Shown: positions 62,341 through 64,000 of the stretch, piece after piece
Layout of the letters: every line of letters begins with the position of its first letter
Numbering within the stretch: position 1 is the stretch's first letter
From: Prorocentrum cordatum
Lineage: Eukaryota > Sar > Dinophyceae > Prorocentrales > Prorocentraceae
Direction of reading: 5' to 3'
Assembly: GCA_963575745.1 (NCBI GenBank)
Contig: CAUYUJ010014549.1
Span: 155,001 to 219,000, forward strand
Length of the DNA: 64,000 nt
Program-made: the position numbers and the translations under genes
Notes under the pieces: model-generated
The model's database searches: none
Told to the model about the DNA's origin: nothing
What the model saw: only the letters and a program-made list of their open reading frames with translations

Positions 62341-62396
62341 AGAGAGGGGAGAGCATGATATACCAATGTTAAACATCAGAAAGGAAAGAAATATTG

Positions 62397-62822
62397 CTCA
62401 GGCATCTGTTCGCGGCCAGCCAACTGCCGCAGCCATAGCCAGACGACGACGGTAACTGCTTTGCAACTACAGTTGCGCCACTGACCAGAAACGACTGGGC
62501 GGGCCCGCAATGAGACCGTCGAGAACCCTCCTGCTCGTGTGGAACTTCGGTCACACGCACTGCTCAAGGCGAACAACGGGTGAGCGGGAGGGCGCCTTGA
62601 GCCAAAACGTCTAAGGCGGCCCAACCCACTCCCTGCACCGCAAAAAGCGTTAGGACAACTACCATTGCTCAGGCATGTGGCCAGACAGTTGCCGCAGCCA
62701 TAGCCAGACGACGATGGCAGCTCTTTGCAACTACAGTGGCGCCACCAAGCGGAAACGATTGGGCGGGCCCGCGACGAGGTCGAAAATCCTCCCACTCGTC
62801 TGCGTTTTCGGCCACACGCACT
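62397..62822. repeat. Direct duplication flanking the spliced-leader relic
   Basis: 62397-62562 and 62669-62822 are diverged direct copies: both start CTCAGGCAT, share GCCGCAGCCATAGCCAGACG and TTTGCAACTACAGT, and end CACACGCACTG. The 106 bp between them contains the DinoSL-like sequence. Confidence 0.8.
62596..62616 (-). other. Relic of the dinoflagellate spliced leader
   Basis: On the minus strand this 21-mer matches the dinoflagellate spliced-leader exon at 18 of 21 positions, with the 3' twelve bases TTTTGGCTCAAG identical. Such relics are known where trans-spliced mRNAs have been reverse-transcribed back into the genome. An isolated 12-bp exact match could still be chance. Confidence 0.5.
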
Positions 62823-64000
62823 GCCATATATGAACCGTCGTACGAAGACAGCCAACTTTGCGCGTATGTGCCCTGGCTGCGCTGGAACCCACGAATTCAA
62901 AAACCGATCGAAGTTTTTTGCGGCCGGCGCAGCGATAACATCCCAGAATCGTTCATCAATGAATTTGCACAACGGGGCAGGGCACGACTCCGCAGCCTCA
63001 ATCCAAAACACGCCGTCATCGCGCCTCCCCGCCAGCTGTTGGTGGGACTCGCCAGAGCGCGCACGCGCTCTACGACTGCCAAGACACCCGCGGGCGCTGA
63101 GACCCGAGAAGTCAACGAGGAAGGAAACGAAAGCGGTGGACTTTTTGCAAGGCCCGGCGCACGTGCAGAAATCATCGTGCACAGTGACAGTTTTGCGCTT
63201 GGTTAGGGAAGCGATTGGCTTGCACCGCCAGAGACGAGAGGTGCGCGGGTTCCCCGGACTCCAAGGCGCACGCTGAAGAATGGCATCGCGAAACAGGCGG
63301 CGCGCAAAGCGCGTCATATTATTAACCAGCGACACTTCGCGTTGCAAAGAAGGCGGCAATCCGGGCAAGCCCCGCGGAAAGCCGCCGCTATTCAGGGGCG
63401 GCGGCCCATTGCCTTTGTCGCGGATGCGAGAGAACGTTTGGCACGGGAGGGCGACGTGGAAGCCAGCGATAAGCCCGCTGGCAAGCCACCCCATCAACAG
63501 GTTCTGGTTACTGGTAAGCGTCAAGTCAGAGGCCTGGCCAAACTCGATATCGCACCAGAACACCTGTAGCCCCTCATGAGCAGCAGCCCGACCCAGCCGC
63601 CCATTGCCTGAGAAGATCTCAGCGACAACTGGCACTCTCACGGGCTCGCGAAGGGCTCGGGGCGCCCGCCCACCACGTCGTCGAACGAGTCGGCGCAGCG
63701 CAACGCGTGGGCACACCGCTTGGGCGCCAGTTGCTCGAGCCCCCCCCCGAGCCGCGCCCCCTTCCCGTGCCGGCGCAGATTGTCGCGCGAGCCCTCTCGG
63801 CCGCGGCGGTGGATCCACTCTCCGGCGTTCCGACGCCGGTCGCCACGTCGTGGCCGGCCCCTCCGCGGCGGAACAGGTAGCGGGAGGTCGTGCCCACGCG
63901 CTCCAGCTTCACGGCTCTCGCCTTCACCTCGAAGGCTGCACCTGCCTCGAGCAGCGCAGCAAGGGCAGGTCGGCGCGCGGCATGCCGCTCGAGGTCCAGC

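Larger units (their letters stand above)
62376..64000 (-). pseudogene. LINE-type ORF fragment with methyltransferase-like fold
   Basis: Frame 62376-63818 (480 aa). The core reads VAEIFSGNGRLGRAAAHEG (a G-rich SAM-type motif), FWCDIEFGQASDLTL, LMGWLASGLIAGFHVALPC (Pro-Cys loop), PPPLNSGGFPRGLPGLPPS and RLFRDAILQRAPW. I recall this domain from the ORFs of dinoflagellate LINE-like elements, upstream of their RT. After KKSTAFVSF the sense changes and text such as GVFWIEAAESCPAPLCKF marks the next conserved block. The 3' part (62376-62830) is tandem-duplicated non-conserved sequence. Further upstream, to the window edge, a related frame (LERVGTTSRYLFRRGG) continues. No RT motif is visible here. 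Confidence 0.6.

Noticed and set aside
61962-62366. 134-codon minus-strand frame
   Set aside because: Reads across three diverged 50-bp repeats and has no recognisable domain.

Overview
The window looks like nuclear DNA of a dinoflagellate. The evidence is threefold. The retroelement protein families are the ones I know from dinoflagellate genomes. A cellular kinase gene is split by introns with a GA-type donor and AG|G acceptors. A degenerate dinoflagellate spliced-leader sequence is embedded at 62596-62616. No rRNA, tRNA, bacterial operon or CRISPR array was seen. Species is not assignable from the sequence alone.

About 86 % of the window (2036-57015) is a head-to-tail cluster of three copies of one very large Ty1/copia-type LTR retrotransposon, all read on the minus strand. 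Copy 1 is 2036-17444 (3' LTR truncated), copy 2 is 17467-35291 (262-bp LTRs, 5-bp target duplication GTCCC) and copy 3 is 36000-57015 (262-263-bp LTRs, imperfect duplication GCTCC/GGTCC). Without later insertions the element is about 15.8 kb, roughly three times a typical copia element. Reading 5' to 3' on the minus strand the modules are: LTR, tRNA-iMet-like primer site, gag with a membrane-like helix, basic nucleocapsid with CCHC knuckle, a Cys-rich module (X), an RNA 2'-phosphotransferase (Tpt1/KptA)-like domain, a RING-H2 finger, an aspartic protease, a conserved module of unknown function, a methyltransferase-like domain, two tandem C2HC zinc motifs, integrase, reverse transcriptase, RNase H, LTR. 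Every copy has stops or frameshifts, but the lesions differ, so the ancestral layout can be inferred by comparing them. Copy 3 keeps an uninterrupted RT-RNase H frame; copy 1 keeps an intact RING-protease frame with DIGSS.

Copies 2 and 3 carry four later insertions dominated by tandem repeats. One (28345-30384) has clear terminal inverted repeats and a 9-11-bp target duplication, and it splits the KptA-like domain of copy 2. Copy 3 has a 77-bp satellite block (41.7-43.1 kb), a CCTCAG/73-bp repeat block (44.5-46.3 kb) and a GATGAT/GATCGATAGTGA block (51.8-53.7 kb).

Flanks: 151-2035 is a broken gag-like ORF of a different dinoflagellate retroelement. 57259-60645 is a divergent CDPK-like protein kinase gene in at least four exons, with copy 3 lying 244 bp past its stop. 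60.7-62.4 kb is repeat-rich non-coding DNA. 62376-64000 is a decayed LINE-type ORF with a methyltransferase-like fold.
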